NCBI RefSeq assembly: GCF_029813115.1
Contig: NZ_JAPZDS010000010.1
Location: 124,001-188,000 of the forward strand
Direction: 5' to 3'
Length of the DNA: 64,000 nucleotides
Origin: Aureimonas sp. SK2
GTDB lineage: Bacteria > Pseudomonadota > Alphaproteobacteria > Rhizobiales > Rhizobiaceae
This document shows positions 44,233 through 53,869 of the stretch, piece after piece (within the stretch, counting starts at the first letter, position 1; each line of letters begins with the position of its first letter). The notes under the pieces were generated by a model that was given only the letters and a program-made list of their open reading frames with translations, did not search any database and was not told where the DNA came from. The position numbers and the translations under genes were made by a program.

Positions 44233-44257
44233 GGAACAGGATGCCGCAATTCCGGTT
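44233..44257 (+). promoter_or_regulatory. EcfG-type general stress promoter for the alpha/beta hydrolase
   Basis: GGAAC (44233-44237) and GGTT (44254-44257) are separated by 16 bases, identical in layout to the divergent promoter at 44159-44183. The hydrolase ATG is 32 bases downstream. Confidence 0.6.
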
Positions 44258-44288
44258 TGATGTGGACCAAAGCGAAAGGACGCTCCGC

Positions 44289-45107
44289 ATGGCCTATATC
44301 GAATCCAAGGACGGCACCCAGATCCACGTGAAGGACATGGGCCAGGGCCGTCCGGTGGTCCTGATCCACGGCTGGCCGCTCACCGGCGACATGTTCGAGT
44401 ACCAGACGGTGGCCCTTCTCGAAGCGGGCTTCCGCGTGATCACCTACGACCGGCGCGGCTTCGGCCAGTCGGGCCATCCGGCGACGGGCTACGACTACGA
44501 CACGTTCGCCGACGACCTGGCGGCTGTGCTGGAGGGCCTCGACCTCCGCGACGTGTCGCTGGTGGGCTTCTCCATGGGCGGCGGCGAGATCGCCCGCTAC
44601 CTCACCCGCCACGGCGCCTCGCGCATCGCCAAGGCCGTCCTCGTCGCCTCGGTCGCGGGCTATCTCCTGAAGGACGACAGCAATCCCGACGGCGTGGACG
44701 CGAGCGTCTTCGAGGACATGAAGGCCCAGATCCGGAAGGATCGCTTCGCCTTCCTCCAGAGCTTCGCCAAGCAGTTCTACGGGGTCGGCGTCCTGTCCAA
44801 GCCGGTCAGCCAGAGCGTCCTCGACTGGAGCTTCGTGCTGGGCGTGATGGCGAGCCCGCTGGCGACGATCCGGTGCGTGGACGCCTTCGGCAAGACGGAC
44901 TTCCGCCCGGACTTCCGCAGCTTCACCGTGCCGACGCTGGTGATCCACGGTACCGGCGACGACACGGTGCCGATCGACGTGACCGGGCGGGCGGCCGCCA
45001 AGGCCATTCCCGGCGCCAAGCTCGTCGAATACGAGGGCGAGCCGCACGGCCTGTTCGCCACCGTGCCGGACCGGCTGAACGAGGACCTCGTCGCGTTCCT
45101 TCGCTGA
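44289..45107 (+). CDS. Alpha/beta hydrolase, non-heme chloroperoxidase/esterase type
   Basis: This 272-residue alpha/beta-hydrolase closely follows the cofactor-free haloperoxidase/esterase pattern: IHGWPLTGDMFEYQ for the oxyanion region, DRRGFGQSG, and the catalytic triad S95 (GFSMGG), D224 or D225 (GTGDDTVP) and H253 (EPHGLF). The start beginning MAYIES has GAAAGGA upstream. The EcfG-type promoter suggests induction under general stress. Many relatives have only ester hydrolase activity, so perhydrolase activity is uncertain. Confidence 0.9.
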   Translation: MAYIESKDGTQIHVKDMGQGRPVVLIHGWPLTGDMFEYQTVALLEAGFRVITYDRRGFGQSGHPATGYDYDTFADDLAAVLEGLDLRDVSLVGFSMGGGEIARYLTRHGASRIAKAVLVASVAGYLLKDDSNPDGVDASVFEDMKAQIRKDRFAFLQSFAKQFYGVGVLSKPVSQSVLDWSFVLGVMASPLATIRCVDAFGKTDFRPDFRSFTVPTLVIHGTGDDTVPIDVTGRAAAKAIPGAKLVEYEGEPHGLFATVPDRLNEDLVAFLR

Positions 45108-45136
45108 GGCGCGATGCGGCGCACCGCCGATCCGAT

Positions 45137-45184
45137 GACCGACCCCCCGCTCGGCCCCGACGACGGGCCGGGCGCGGGTCGGTC
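45137..45184 (+). terminator. Composite terminator hairpin after the hydrolase gene
   Basis: GACCGACCC (45137-45145) pairs with GGGTCGGTC (45176-45184), and inside it CGGCCC pairs with GGGCCG around a 7-base loop. It starts 30 bases after the hydrolase stop and before rutR. Confidence 0.55.
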
Positions 45185-45301
45185 GCCGACCATGGCGTCG
45201 GGGGACCTTGGACGGCGCCGGCCCTGTTCAAGCTCCCTGGCAGTCTTTAGGAATGGGAGGGGGATGCGGCGTTGCGAGCCGCGATCGGGCGGGAAGACGA
45301 C

Positions 45302-45949
45302 ATGAGCGCAGGAGGCGCAGATCGGCCGAGCCCGTCGGCGCCGGCGACCCGCATCCAGGCCGTCACGCGCGTCTTGATCCTCGACGCCGCGCTCGACGTC
45401 TTCTCCCGGCACGGCTTCCGCGGCTCCACGGTCGACGAGATCGCGGCCCGCGCGGGCATGTCCAAGGCGAACCTCCTCTACTACTACCGGCGCAAGCAGG
45501 ACCTCTACGAGGCCGTCCTCGAGCGCACCTTAAGGGAATGGCTTCAGCCGCTCGAGGCGCTGGACGCCGACGGCGACCCGGTGGAGGAGCTGCGCCGCTA
45601 CATCGAGGCCAAGCTCGTCCTGTCGGCCGAACGGCCGGAAGCCTCGCGCCTCTTCGTCAACGAGATCCTGGCCGGCGCCCCGGTGATCCTGCCGACCCTC
45701 CAGACGTCGCTGCGCTCGCTCGTGGCGGAGAAGGCCGCGATCATCGGGGCCTGGATGTCCGAAGGGCGGCTCACGCCCGTCGACCCCATCCACCTCATCT
45801 TCGCGATCTGGGCGACGACCCAGCACTATGCCGACTTCGCCGTGCAGATCCGCGCCGTGCTCGGGACCGATGCTGAGCGGCCCGGCTTCCACGAGGACGC
45901 CTCGCGGGCGGTCCTCTCGATCATCCTCCAGGGGGTGACGCCGCGCTGA
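45302..45949 (+). CDS. rutR: TetR-family regulator of the rut pathway, RutR
   Basis: This 215-residue TetR-type repressor has its N-terminal helix-turn-helix at STVDEIAARAGMSKANLLYYYRRK (broken here by reading positions 41-64), with YYYR typical of RutR. The C-terminal domain matches the RutR ligand-binding fold, with FVNEILAGAP and AIWATTQHYADF. In enterobacteria RutR senses uracil or thymine and represses rutABCDEFG. Here it lies tail-to-tail with rutF, six bases away, instead of divergent from rutA. A RutR-like operator stands before rutA. Confidence 0.9.
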   Translation: MSAGGADRPSPSAPATRIQAVTRVLILDAALDVFSRHGFRGSTVDEIAARAGMSKANLLYYYRRKQDLYEAVLERTLREWLQPLEALDADGDPVEELRRYIEAKLVLSAERPEASRLFVNEILAGAPVILPTLQTSLRSLVAEKAAIIGAWMSEGRLTPVDPIHLIFAIWATTQHYADFAVQIRAVLGTDAERPGFHEDASRAVLSIILQGVTPR

Positions 45950-45955
45950 GCGCGC

Positions 45956-46474
45956 TCAGAGCGTGCGATACGCCCGGTCGAGATAGATCAGCGCGTCCCC
46001 GTCCCCGCGCGAGCGGATCGAGACGACGCGGCAGAACAGGACATCGTGCGTGCCGGCCTGCGTCACCGTCTGGACCTCGCAGCCGATCGAGGCGAGGGCG
46101 CCGTCGAGTTCGGGCAGGCCGAATCCGCCCCCGCCCCAGGTGCCCGCCGCGAACCGCTCCGCCATGGGCGTCCGTCCGCCGAACACGCGGGCGATCCCGG
46201 CCTGCTCGCCGGCCAAGACGTTGACGCAGATCCGGCCGTTCCGCCGGACGGCGGGATGGGCGGACGAGCCGCGGTTGAGGCAGACGAGAAGCGTCGGCGG
46301 GTCGTCGGTGACGCTGCACACGGCGGTGGCGGCAAAGCCCGCGCGGCCGGCCGGCCCGTCGGTGGTGACGATTGAAACGGCGGCCCCGAGGCGCGCCATG
46401 GCGTCGCGGAAGGCGAGGCGGTCGGCTCCCTCGTTCGGGACAAGGGGATCGACGGAGGCGGAAGCGGCGATCAT
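45956..46474 (-). CDS. rutF: Flavin reductase RutF
   Basis: This 172-residue NADH:FMN reductase supplies reduced FMN to RutA. It has the flavin-reductase-like core with FRDAMARLGAAVSIVTTDGPAG, CLNRGSSAHPAV and the C-terminal YLDRAYRTL. The start beginning MIAASAS overlaps the rutD stop by four bases. It is the last gene of the rutABCDF operon; rutE and rutG are absent from the window. Confidence 0.9.
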   Translation of the reverse strand: MIAASASVDPLVPNEGADRLAFRDAMARLGAAVSIVTTDGPAGRAGFAATAVCSVTDDPPTLLVCLNRGSSAHPAVRRNGRICVNVLAGEQAGIARVFGGRTPMAERFAAGTWGGGGFGLPELDGALASIGCEVQTVTQAGTHDVLFCRVVSIRSRGDGDALIYLDRAYRTL

Positions 46475-47265
46475 GGCGGCGAAACGATCCCTGTGCCGGT
46501 GAAGAACGATTGGACGACCCCGTCGAACCAAGCGGGTTCGGTGATGTTGACCGCGTGGCCGCCGTGGTCCGACAGCGCGAGAACGGCCTGCGGGATCGCC
46601 TCGGCGAGAGCGAGCGAGCGCGTGTAGGGGACGAGGAGGTCGTCCTTGGCCGCCACCACCAGCGTCGGCACCGCGACGGCGCCGAGACGCGCCTCCGCGT
46701 CGAAGGCGCGCAGCGCCGCGATGCGCGACAGAACGTTGTCCCGCCCCTGGAAATGCGCGATCCCATGCGCGATCTCGGCTTCCAGGCGTTCCCCGTTCTC
46801 CGCCATCCAGACGGCGGGATAGAGGAACAGCGGCTGCGCCCGGACGAAGGCCTCGACGCCCGCCGCCTCCAGAAGGGTGATGCGCGTGTCGAAGCAGCGG
46901 CCGGAATGCGGGTCGGCCCGGCCCCAGGCGTTGACGAGGACGAGGCTCTCGACGGGGGAGGCGGGCCGCAGCGCGAGATCGAGCCCGATCAGGCCGCCGA
47001 GCGCATGGCCCATGAAGTGGAAGCGCGTCGCCCCGACCGCCGCAGCAACAGCCAAGACGTCGTCGGCCATGGCCGCGATCGTGTCCTGCCCGGCGCCGCC
47101 GCTCCGGTTGGTGCCGCGATGGTCGTAGGTGACGACCCGGAAATGCTCCGCCAGCGCCGTGATCTGGGGCGCCCAGTAGGCCGAGGCGCCGCCAAGGCCG
47201 GACGACAGGATGAGCGTCGGCGCGTCCGTCCCGTCGCGGCCCCGGACCTCGTGGTGGAGCGTCAT
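46471..47265 (-). CDS. rutD: Putative aminoacrylate hydrolase RutD
   Basis: This 264-residue alpha/beta-hydrolase-fold protein acts in the Rut pathway. The nucleophile elbow reads GHALGG, with alanine where most hydrolases have serine. The same substitution is a feature of E. coli RutD and so supports the assignment. [12 protein letters not shown] and the C-terminal [10 protein letters not shown] are shared with RutD. It overlaps rutC and rutF by four bases each. Confidence 0.92.
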   Translation of the reverse strand: MTLHHEVRGRDGTDAPTLILSSGLGGASAYWAPQITALAEHFRVVTYDHRGTNRSGGAGQDTIAAMADDVLAVAAAVGATRFHFMGHALGGLIGLDLALRPASPVESLVLVNAWGRADPHSGRCFDTRITLLEAAGVEAFVRAQPLFLYPAVWMAENGERLEAEIAHGIAHFQGRDNVLSRIAALRAFDAEARLGAVAVPTLVVAAKDDLLVPYTRSLALAEAIPQAVLALSDHGGHAVNITEPAWFDGVVQSFFTGTGIVSPP

Positions 47266-47651
47266 GGGCGGCCGATATGGGCGACGCTGGCGATCTCGAC
47301 CAGCGCGTCGGGCTTCACCAGGCCGCAGAGCACGCAGTAGCGCGCCGGCTCGTCGCCCGGAAAGTATTCGGCATAGACCGCGTTGACGGCCGCGTAGTTC
47401 GCCCAGTCGGTGATGAAGATGTGGTTCATGGTCACGTCGGCCATGGTGCCGCCGGCCGTCTCGATGACGGACTTGATGGTCTCAAGGACATGGCGCGTCT
47501 GCGCGCCGGCGTCGCCGACATGGACGACGTCGTTGTTGGCGTCGAAGGGCAGCGTTCCCGAGACGTAGACGACGCCGTCGGCGAGCGTGCCGGGCGAGAA
47601 GGGCGCGATCGGCTTCGAGGTCCCTTCGGGAACGACGATGGATTTGGGCAT
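47262..47651 (-). CDS. rutC: RidA-family aminoacrylate deaminase RutC
   Basis: This 129-residue YjgF/RidA-family protein converts or detoxifies the aminoacrylate intermediate of uracil breakdown. Family features are [20 protein letters not shown] near the N-terminus and the terminal [20 protein letters not shown]. It overlaps rutD and lies 13 bases after rutB. Confidence 0.92.
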   Translation of the reverse strand: MPKSIVVPEGTSKPIAPFSPGTLADGVVYVSGTLPFDANNDVVHVGDAGAQTRHVLETIKSVIETAGGTMADVTMNHIFITDWANYAAVNAVYAEYFPGDEPARYCVLCGLVKPDALVEIASVAHIGRP

Positions 47652-47664
47652 GGGGGCTCCGGGA

Positions 47665-48413
47665 TCAGATCGAAGGGGAAGGGGGCAGGGGCGCGGCCTG
47701 GCTGACCGCGCCGCAGAAATCGGAGACCGTGGACACCCATCCGAAGAAGGTCTCGACGTTGTAGGCGGCCGCTTCCTGGATGAAGGCGGGGCCGAGCTGG
47801 TGGGTCGCGTCCTCCAGCATCACCGCGAAATATTCGAGGTGGAAGGCGTCGCGCAGCGTGCTCTCGACGCAGACATTGGTGGCGATGCCTACGAACACGA
47901 GGTTGCGGATGCCGCGCGCGCGCAAGGTGCTGTCGAGGGTGGAATTGAAGAAGCCGCTGTAGCGCGTCTTGGGCACGAGGAGGTCGCCCGGGCGCGGCTG
48001 GAGGCCATCGACGATCGCGTAGTCCCAGGTGCCCTTGGCGAGCAGCGTGCCGGCAAGTTCCGGCCGGCGGCGCATGGTCTTCAGGGCGTTGGACTTGTGC
48101 CAGTTGGGCGAGCCGGGGCCGCCGGCCTCCTGGTAGTCCCTGTCCCAGCCGTTCTGGAGATAGACGACGAGAATGCCGGCAGCCCGCGCCGCCGCCAGCG
48201 CCTTGCCGATGGCACCGATCGTGCCCGCCGCGCCGGAAATGTCGAAGCCGGCGAGATCAACATAGCCGCCGGGAGTCGCATAGGCGTTCTGCATGTCGAC
48301 CACGACGACGGCGGTCTCGTGGGGCTTGAGAGACAGCGGCTCGGGACGTGCGGGCAGGGTGACGCTCTGACGCGTCTCCGGCCGGGGGACGTGACCGGCA
48401 GAGGACAGGGCGC

Positions 48414-48417
<4 letters not shown>
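47665..48417 (-). CDS. rutB: Ureidoacrylate amidohydrolase RutB
   Basis: This 250-residue isochorismatase-fold amidohydrolase releases carbamate from (peroxy)ureidoacrylate. The triad is visible as the Asp in VVDMQNAY, the Lys in [11 protein letters not shown] and the Cys in [29 protein letters not shown] is typical of RutB. Its start overlaps the rutA stop by four bases. Confidence 0.93.
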
Positions 48418-49505
<1,088 letters not shown>

Positions 49506-49643
49506 CCGTCCTCCTGCTCCTTGGCCGCGGCGTGGTCGCCGCATGCGAAGGTCAGCAATTCGCGTGCCAAGAAGACTTCTCCGTTTTCATTCAATGACTT
49601 GGAAGGAGGGTCGGCATCGAATCATTTTGCGACGACCCAAAAA

Positions 49644-49659
49644 CTGACCAAATGGACAA
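49644..49659. promoter_or_regulatory. RutR-type operator upstream of rutA
   Basis: CTGACCAAATGGACAA matches the known RutR palindrome TTGACCA-NN-TGGTCAA in 14 of 16 positions. It lies 139 bases before the rutA start. A further half-site, TGACCA, occurs at 49697-49702. Confidence 0.65.
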
Positions 49660-49703
49660 AAATGACTTCGGGATTGCCGGAAATCGCGTCAACGGGTGAC
49701 CAA

Positions 49704-49728
49704 GTCGTGAGCATACGACGCTCATGAC
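49704..49728. repeat. Inverted repeat between racemase and rutA genes
   Basis: GTCGTGAGC and GCTCATGAC are complementary in eight of nine positions around a 7-base loop. It could be a terminator for the upstream ABC operon or a protein-binding site near the rutA promoter. Confidence 0.4.
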
Positions 49729-49855
49729 CTGCAGCGGGCAAATCGCGTCCAGCGGCCGGCCGCCTGGCATCTCGAACTGATACAGCGCCTCAACCGCCTG
49801 TTTTCATTGATCGGTCCGGGCGACATGCAGCCGACGGCAGCGGTTCGGCGGATGC

Positions 49856-49874
49856 GCCGCCGCGAGCCGGCGGC
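49856..49874 (-). terminator. Terminator candidate of the Pot-type ABC/racemase operon
   Basis: A perfect 7-bp stem GCCGCCG / CGGCGGC around CGAGC stands 29 bases after the racemase stop. No T-tract follows. Confidence 0.45.
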
Positions 49875-49902
49875 TGCGGGTTTGCGCGCCGGGGCGGGCG
49901 GC

Positions 49903-50547
49903 TCAGCGGCCCCGTGCTTCCAGCGCCTTCACCGCGCAGACGACACCGTCGAGGACGGGCAGTCCGAAGCGCGCGGAAAACGTTTCGGCAAGATCCGCCA
50001 TGCCGGCGCAGCCGAGCACGATCGCGTCCGGCCGGTCCTCGCCGAGCGCTGCCGCGATCTCGGCCGCCACCGTCTCGCGCGCGGCGCTGCCGGGCTCCTC
50101 CAGCGCCAGCACCGGCACTTCGGAGGCGCGCACCCGGCGGCAGGCGGCCTCCAGCCCATAGGCCCGGACGTTCTCCTCGATCACGGGCACGGAGACGGAG
50201 AGCGTCGTCACCACGCTGAAGGCCCGCCCCCCGGCGCCCGCCGCCCGCATCGCAGCCTCGCCGATGCCGAGCACGGGCTTGTCCGTCAACGCGCGGGCGC
50301 GCTCCAGGCCCGTGTCGTCGAAGCAGGCGATCACGAAGGCGTCCGCTTCCCCTTCCCGCTCGCCGATCAGCGCGAGGAGGCCGGGCTCGGCCGCGTCGCC
50401 GTCCGCCGGCCCCTGGATGGAGGGCGGGCCGGCCCGGTTGGTGGCCGACAGGATGACCGTGCCCGGCCCCGCCGCGGCCTTTGCCGCCGCCGCGATCTTG
50501 TCGGTCATCGAGGCGGTGGCGTTGGGATTGATGAAGAGGATGCGCAT
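49903..50547 (-). CDS. Asp/Glu/hydantoin racemase family protein
   Basis: This 214-residue protein of the Asp/Glu racemase superfamily has the N-terminal INPNATASMT typical of hydantoin racemases, and cysteines in the two catalytic positions: C75 region (VIACFDDTGL) and the C-terminal LGCAGMADL. It ends the transporter operon. Hydantoin or allantoin-type substrates, or D/L-amino acid interconversion, are plausible; the adjacent importer would deliver the substrate. The start beginning MRILFINP matches family N-termini. Confidence 0.87.
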   Translation of the reverse strand: MRILFINPNATASMTDKIAAAAKAAAGPGTVILSATNRAGPPSIQGPADGDAAEPGLLALIGEREGEADAFVIACFDDTGLERARALTDKPVLGIGEAAMRAAGAGGRAFSVVTTLSVSVPVIEENVRAYGLEAACRRVRASEVPVLALEEPGSAARETVAAEIAAALGEDRPDAIVLGCAGMADLAETFSARFGLPVLDGVVCAVKALEARGR

Positions 50548-50555
50548 GAGGTCTT

Positions 50556-51440
50556 TCAGAGCGTCCCCTTGCCCGCGTCCGACGCCCCGCGCATCCGGCG
50601 CGCGCGCAGGAACAGGCCGGTGCCGAGCGTCAGGGCGATGACGAGGAACGATACGGCCGTCGTCAGGGTGCCGAGCGCATAGATCGCGGGGTTGGTGACC
50701 GTGGTGGTGAGGCCCTGGAGTTCGAGCGGCAGCGTGTTCGGCCCGCCGATCGCCTGGGAGGTGCGGGCGATCTCGTCCCACGACAGCGTGAAGCCGAACA
50801 GCGCGACGCCGACGAGATAGGGCGCGATGATCGGCAGCACGACGTGGGCAAAGGTCTGCCAGGGCGTCGCGCCGAGATCGCGTGCGGCCTCTTCGTAGGC
50901 CGGGTCGAAGCGGTTGAAGACCGCGAACATGACGAGCATGCCGAAGGGGAGCGTCCAGGTGAGATGCGCGCCAAGCGCCGAGGTGAAGAGACCCATGGCC
51001 GACTGGTAGCCGTCGCCGCCGAGCCCGTAGGCCTTCACGAAGTCGTCGAAGATGCGGAATTCGAGCGCGATGCCGAGCGAGACCGCGATGGACGGCAGGA
51101 TCAGGCTCGCGATCGCCGTGTAGAAGAGCAGCGTCGAGCCGCGGAAGCGGCGCCGGAAGGCAAGCCCCGCCAGCACCGAGATCACGACGGTCAGCACCGT
51201 CACCACCAGCCCCAGCCGGAACGAGCGACCGAAGGCCGCCCAGACATCCACGACGCCGAGCCCCTGCCAGAGCACGCCGAACCAGTGCGTCGAGACGCCG
51301 TTCATCGGAAAGGTCAGCCCGCCCTGCGGCCCCTGGAACGACAGGACCAGGACGGTCAGCGTCGGCCCGTAGAGGAACAGGACGAAGAGGGCGAAGAAGA
51401 TCGCCAGGGGCACGAAGGCGCGGGAGCGTTTTTCCGGCAC
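50556..51440 (-). CDS. ABC transporter permease, PotC-like
   Basis: This 294-residue permease of the spermidine/putrescine-type importer has six or seven helices. The EAA loop is DLGATPWQTFAHVVLPIIAP near residues 185-204. It starts with GTG directly after the stop of the first permease gene and ends eight bases before the racemase start. Confidence 0.91.
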   Translation of the reverse strand: MPEKRSRAFVPLAIFFALFVLFLYGPTLTVLVLSFQGPQGGLTFPMNGVSTHWFGVLWQGLGVVDVWAAFGRSFRLGLVVTVLTVVISVLAGLAFRRRFRGSTLLFYTAIASLILPSIAVSLGIALEFRIFDDFVKAYGLGGDGYQSAMGLFTSALGAHLTWTLPFGMLVMFAVFNRFDPAYEEAARDLGATPWQTFAHVVLPIIAPYLVGVALFGFTLSWDEIARTSQAIGGPNTLPLELQGLTTTVTNPAIYALGTLTTAVSFLVIALTLGTGLFLRARRMRGASDAGKGTL

Positions 51441-52325
51441 TCAGAGCTCCTTGCGGATGTCGACGACGCGCAGGAGCGCGAAGACGATGAGGAGGACGGT
51501 GGCCAGCAGCACCACGGCGTTGGCGGCGGCGATCGGGAACTGGAGGTAGCTGATCTCCGTCTGGATCGTCTTGCCGACGGAGGCGATCTGCTGCCCGCCC
51601 ATCAGGCCGACCGTGACGAAGTCGCCCATCACGATCGTCAGCACGAAGATCGAGCCGATGGCGATGCCGGTCTTCGACAGGGGCACGATCACGTTCCAGA
51701 GGATCTGCCAGCCGGAGGCGCCCGCGTCCCGAGCCGCCTCGATCAGCGAGCGGTCGATGCGCAGCATCGAGTTGTAGATCGGCACGACCATGAAGAAGGT
51801 GAAGAGGTGCACGAAGGTCAGCGTCACCGAGAAGGAGGAGTAGAGCAGCCAGTCGATCGGCTGGTCGATCGCGCCGATCCCCATCAGGGTCCGGTTCACG
51901 AGGCCCTCGCGCCCGAGCAGCGGGATCCACGAGATCATGCGGATCACGTTGGAGGTCCAGAAGGGGATCGTGCAGACCAGGAACAGCATCGACTGCACCG
52001 TCTTCGACCGGACCTCGAAGGCGAGGAAATAGGCGATCGTGAACCCGATCCCGAGCGTCAGCACCCAGACCCGGAGCGCGAAGCCGAGCGTCGAGAGATA
52101 GGTGCGGAAGGTCGTGCAGAGCGTCGGCAGGCGCGCGATGCAGCGGTCGAAGACGTCCGCGTAGTTCTGCAAGGTGAAGGCCGGCTGGATCTGGTAGTTG
52201 TCGTAGGTCCAGAAGCTCACCATCACGATGAAGGCGAGCGGCACCACCAGAAACAACAGGAACACCAGCGCCAGCGGCGCCGCCTGGAGATAGGGCGCGA
52301 GCCCCGTGCGATCGGTCGCGGCCAT
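51441..52325 (-). CDS. ABC transporter permease, PotB-like
   Basis: This 294-residue permease has an N-terminal helix, an extended loop with FWTYDNYQIQPAFTLQNYADVF typical of PotB-like proteins (split for length), and the EAA loop DAGASGWQILWNVIVPLSK. The start beginning MAATDRT is used because the upstream extension runs into the intercistronic repeat array. The binding-protein gene is 210 bases upstream across that array. Confidence 0.91.
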   Translation of the reverse strand: MAATDRTGLAPYLQAAPLALVFLLFLVVPLAFIVMVSFWTYDNYQIQPAFTLQNYADVFDRCIARLPTLCTTFRTYLSTLGFALRVWVLTLGIGFTIAYFLAFEVRSKTVQSMLFLVCTIPFWTSNVIRMISWIPLLGREGLVNRTLMGIGAIDQPIDWLLYSSFSVTLTFVHLFTFFMVVPIYNSMLRIDRSLIEAARDAGASGWQILWNVIVPLSKTGIAIGSIFVLTIVMGDFVTVGLMGGQQIASVGKTIQTEISYLQFPIAAANAVVLLATVLLIVFALLRVVDIRKEL

Positions 52326-52364
52326 GCGGCCTCCGTGGGTGGGAACATCGTGGCGTGGGTTGGT

Positions 52365-52520
52365 GGCGGGGCTGCCGCCCCCGGTCCCCTGTCTTGTTTT
52401 GGGACCCTTTCCGAAGCGCAGGAGAGCCTGCGGCCCTCCTGCGCTTCGGACACATCTCAACAGGCGAGGGGTCCAGGGGAATTCAATTCCCCTGGCGGGG
52501 TGCAGGGGCAGCGCCCCTGC
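52365..52520 (-). repeat. Mosaic of five consecutive hairpins between binding-protein and permease genes
   Basis: Five inverted repeats follow one another. GGCGG / CCGCC is at 52365-52379 and GGTCCC / GGGACC at 52383-52406. A perfect 14-bp stem lies at 52411-52424 and 52436-52449 (CCGAAGCGCAGGAG and complement). CCAGGGGAATT / AATTCCCCTGG is at 52473-52495, and GCAGGGGC / GCCCCTGC at 52502-52520. The composition and tandem layout resemble REP/BIME-type intergenic mosaics. Such elements after a binding-protein gene protect its mRNA and reduce permease expression, as in malE-malF. Confidence 0.7.
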
Positions 52521-52535
52521 GAGAGCCGCCGCGCC

Positions 52536-53831
52536 TCAGGCCGCGACGAACTCGTTCCACTTGCGGATCATGTAGGCGTCCTCGTCCATGACGGCGTTCC
52601 AGCAGGCGACGGCGCCCATGCGCTCGGCGAAGGAGCCGCCGTCGCGGGTGTCGCCGGCCTTGGCGATGACCTGGCCCTGCGGGGAGAGGATGTCCTTCTC
52701 GGCGGGCTTGCCCTCCATCCAGTAGGCCCACTCGTAGGGCTCCATGGAGGCCTGGGCGGTGGGGAGGACGGCGGAATAGTAGCCCTGGCGGTTGAGGAAG
52801 GCGCCGGCCCAGCCGGACAGGAACCAGTTGACGAACTCGTAGGCCGCGTCGAGCTTCGGGCCGTCGAGCGTGGCGGGCAGGGCGAAGCCGGAGGCCCAGG
52901 CGCGATAGCCCTCTTTGAGCGGCTGGAAGCGGCAGTCGATGCCCTTGGCGCGCACGGCGGTGACGGCGGGCGACCACATGGACTGGATCACGGTCTCGCC
53001 CGACGCCATCAGGTTGACGCTCTCGTTGAAGTCCGACCAGAGGGCGCGGAACTGGCCGGCCTGCTTGGCCTCGATCAGGGCGTCGATCGTCAGGTCGATC
53101 TCGTCGCGGGTCATGTTGCCCTTGTCGGGATACTTGTACTTGCCGGACGCCTCGATCGCCATGGCGGCGTCCATGATGCCGATCGAGGGGATGTTGAGGA
53201 TGGACGCCTTGCCCTTGAACTCGGGGTTCAGGAGTTCGGCCCAGCTCTCGATCGGGCGCTTGATGAGGTCGGGGCGGATGCCGAGCGTGTCGGCATTGTA
53301 GGTGGTGGGGATCAACGAGATCCATTCGGTGGGCGTCGCCGAGAAGGCCTTGGACTTGTTGGCCTCGAGATAGAGCACCTTCCAGGGCGCGGTGCCCTGG
53401 TCGCCGATCTTCCGGCCGTCGATCTCGCCCTTGGTGAAGACGGTGGTGATGTTGTCGAATTCCTTGATGCGCTTGGCGTCCATGCCCATCAGGTTGCCGG
53501 TCGGCACGAACTTCTTGAGGGAGAAGTACTCGGTGTCGACGATGTCGAACGTGTTGGGCTGGGTGATGATGCGCTTGGTCACCTCGTCGGTGGTGACGGG
53601 CACGTATTCGATCGTGATGCCGAGATCCTCCTTCACCTTGGCGGCGATCTCGGTGGACTGGTTCACCGCCGTGCCGAGATAGCGCAGCGTCTTGGCCTCC
53701 TGCGCGCGCGCGCCGGAGACGAAGGGAAATCCGGTGACCTTGGTGGTCACCGCGGCGCCGGCGGCGAAGGCGGCGCCGGTCTTCAGGAAGGCGCGGCGGT
53801 CGAATCCGGACGTCTTGGTCGTGTCGCTCAT
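52536..53831 (-). CDS. Spermidine/putrescine-type ABC substrate-binding protein (Tat-exported)
   Basis: This 431-residue binding protein has a textbook twin-arginine signal (DRRAFLKTGAAFAAGAA, about residues 10-26) with cleavage after GARA. The mature protein has the SBP_bac_8/PotD-like two-lobe fold, with LRYLGTAVNQSTEIAAKV at its start and TAPWKVLYLEANKSKAF in the middle. It is the second gene of the operon, after the ATPase and before the hairpin array. The ligand could be a polyamine, an opine or the hydantoin-type compound suggested by the racemase. Confidence 0.9.
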   Translation of the reverse strand: MSDTTKTSGFDRRAFLKTGAAFAAGAAVTTKVTGFPFVSGARAQEAKTLRYLGTAVNQSTEIAAKVKEDLGITIEYVPVTTDEVTKRIITQPNTFDIVDTEYFSLKKFVPTGNLMGMDAKRIKEFDNITTVFTKGEIDGRKIGDQGTAPWKVLYLEANKSKAFSATPTEWISLIPTTYNADTLGIRPDLIKRPIESWAELLNPEFKGKASILNIPSIGIMDAAMAIEASGKYKYPDKGNMTRDEIDLTIDALIEAKQAGQFRALWSDFNESVNLMASGETVIQSMWSPAVTAVRAKGIDCRFQPLKEGYRAWASGFALPATLDGPKLDAAYEFVNWFLSGWAGAFLNRQGYYSAVLPTAQASMEPYEWAYWMEGKPAEKDILSPQGQVIAKAGDTRDGGSFAERMGAVACWNAVMDEDAYMIRKWNEFVAA

Positions 53832-53869
53832 GATTCTGTCTCCTGGGGTGAAGGGCGGGGCTGGAAGGG

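Noticed and set aside
46471-47265. A broken active site in the RutD hydrolase (Ala instead of Ser in the elbow).
   Set aside because: The same GHALG sequence occurs in E. coli RutD, so it is a family feature and not a mutation.
52223-52591. Short overlapping frames on both strands in the hairpin region.
   Set aside because: They are translations of palindromic repeats and have no ribosome sites.
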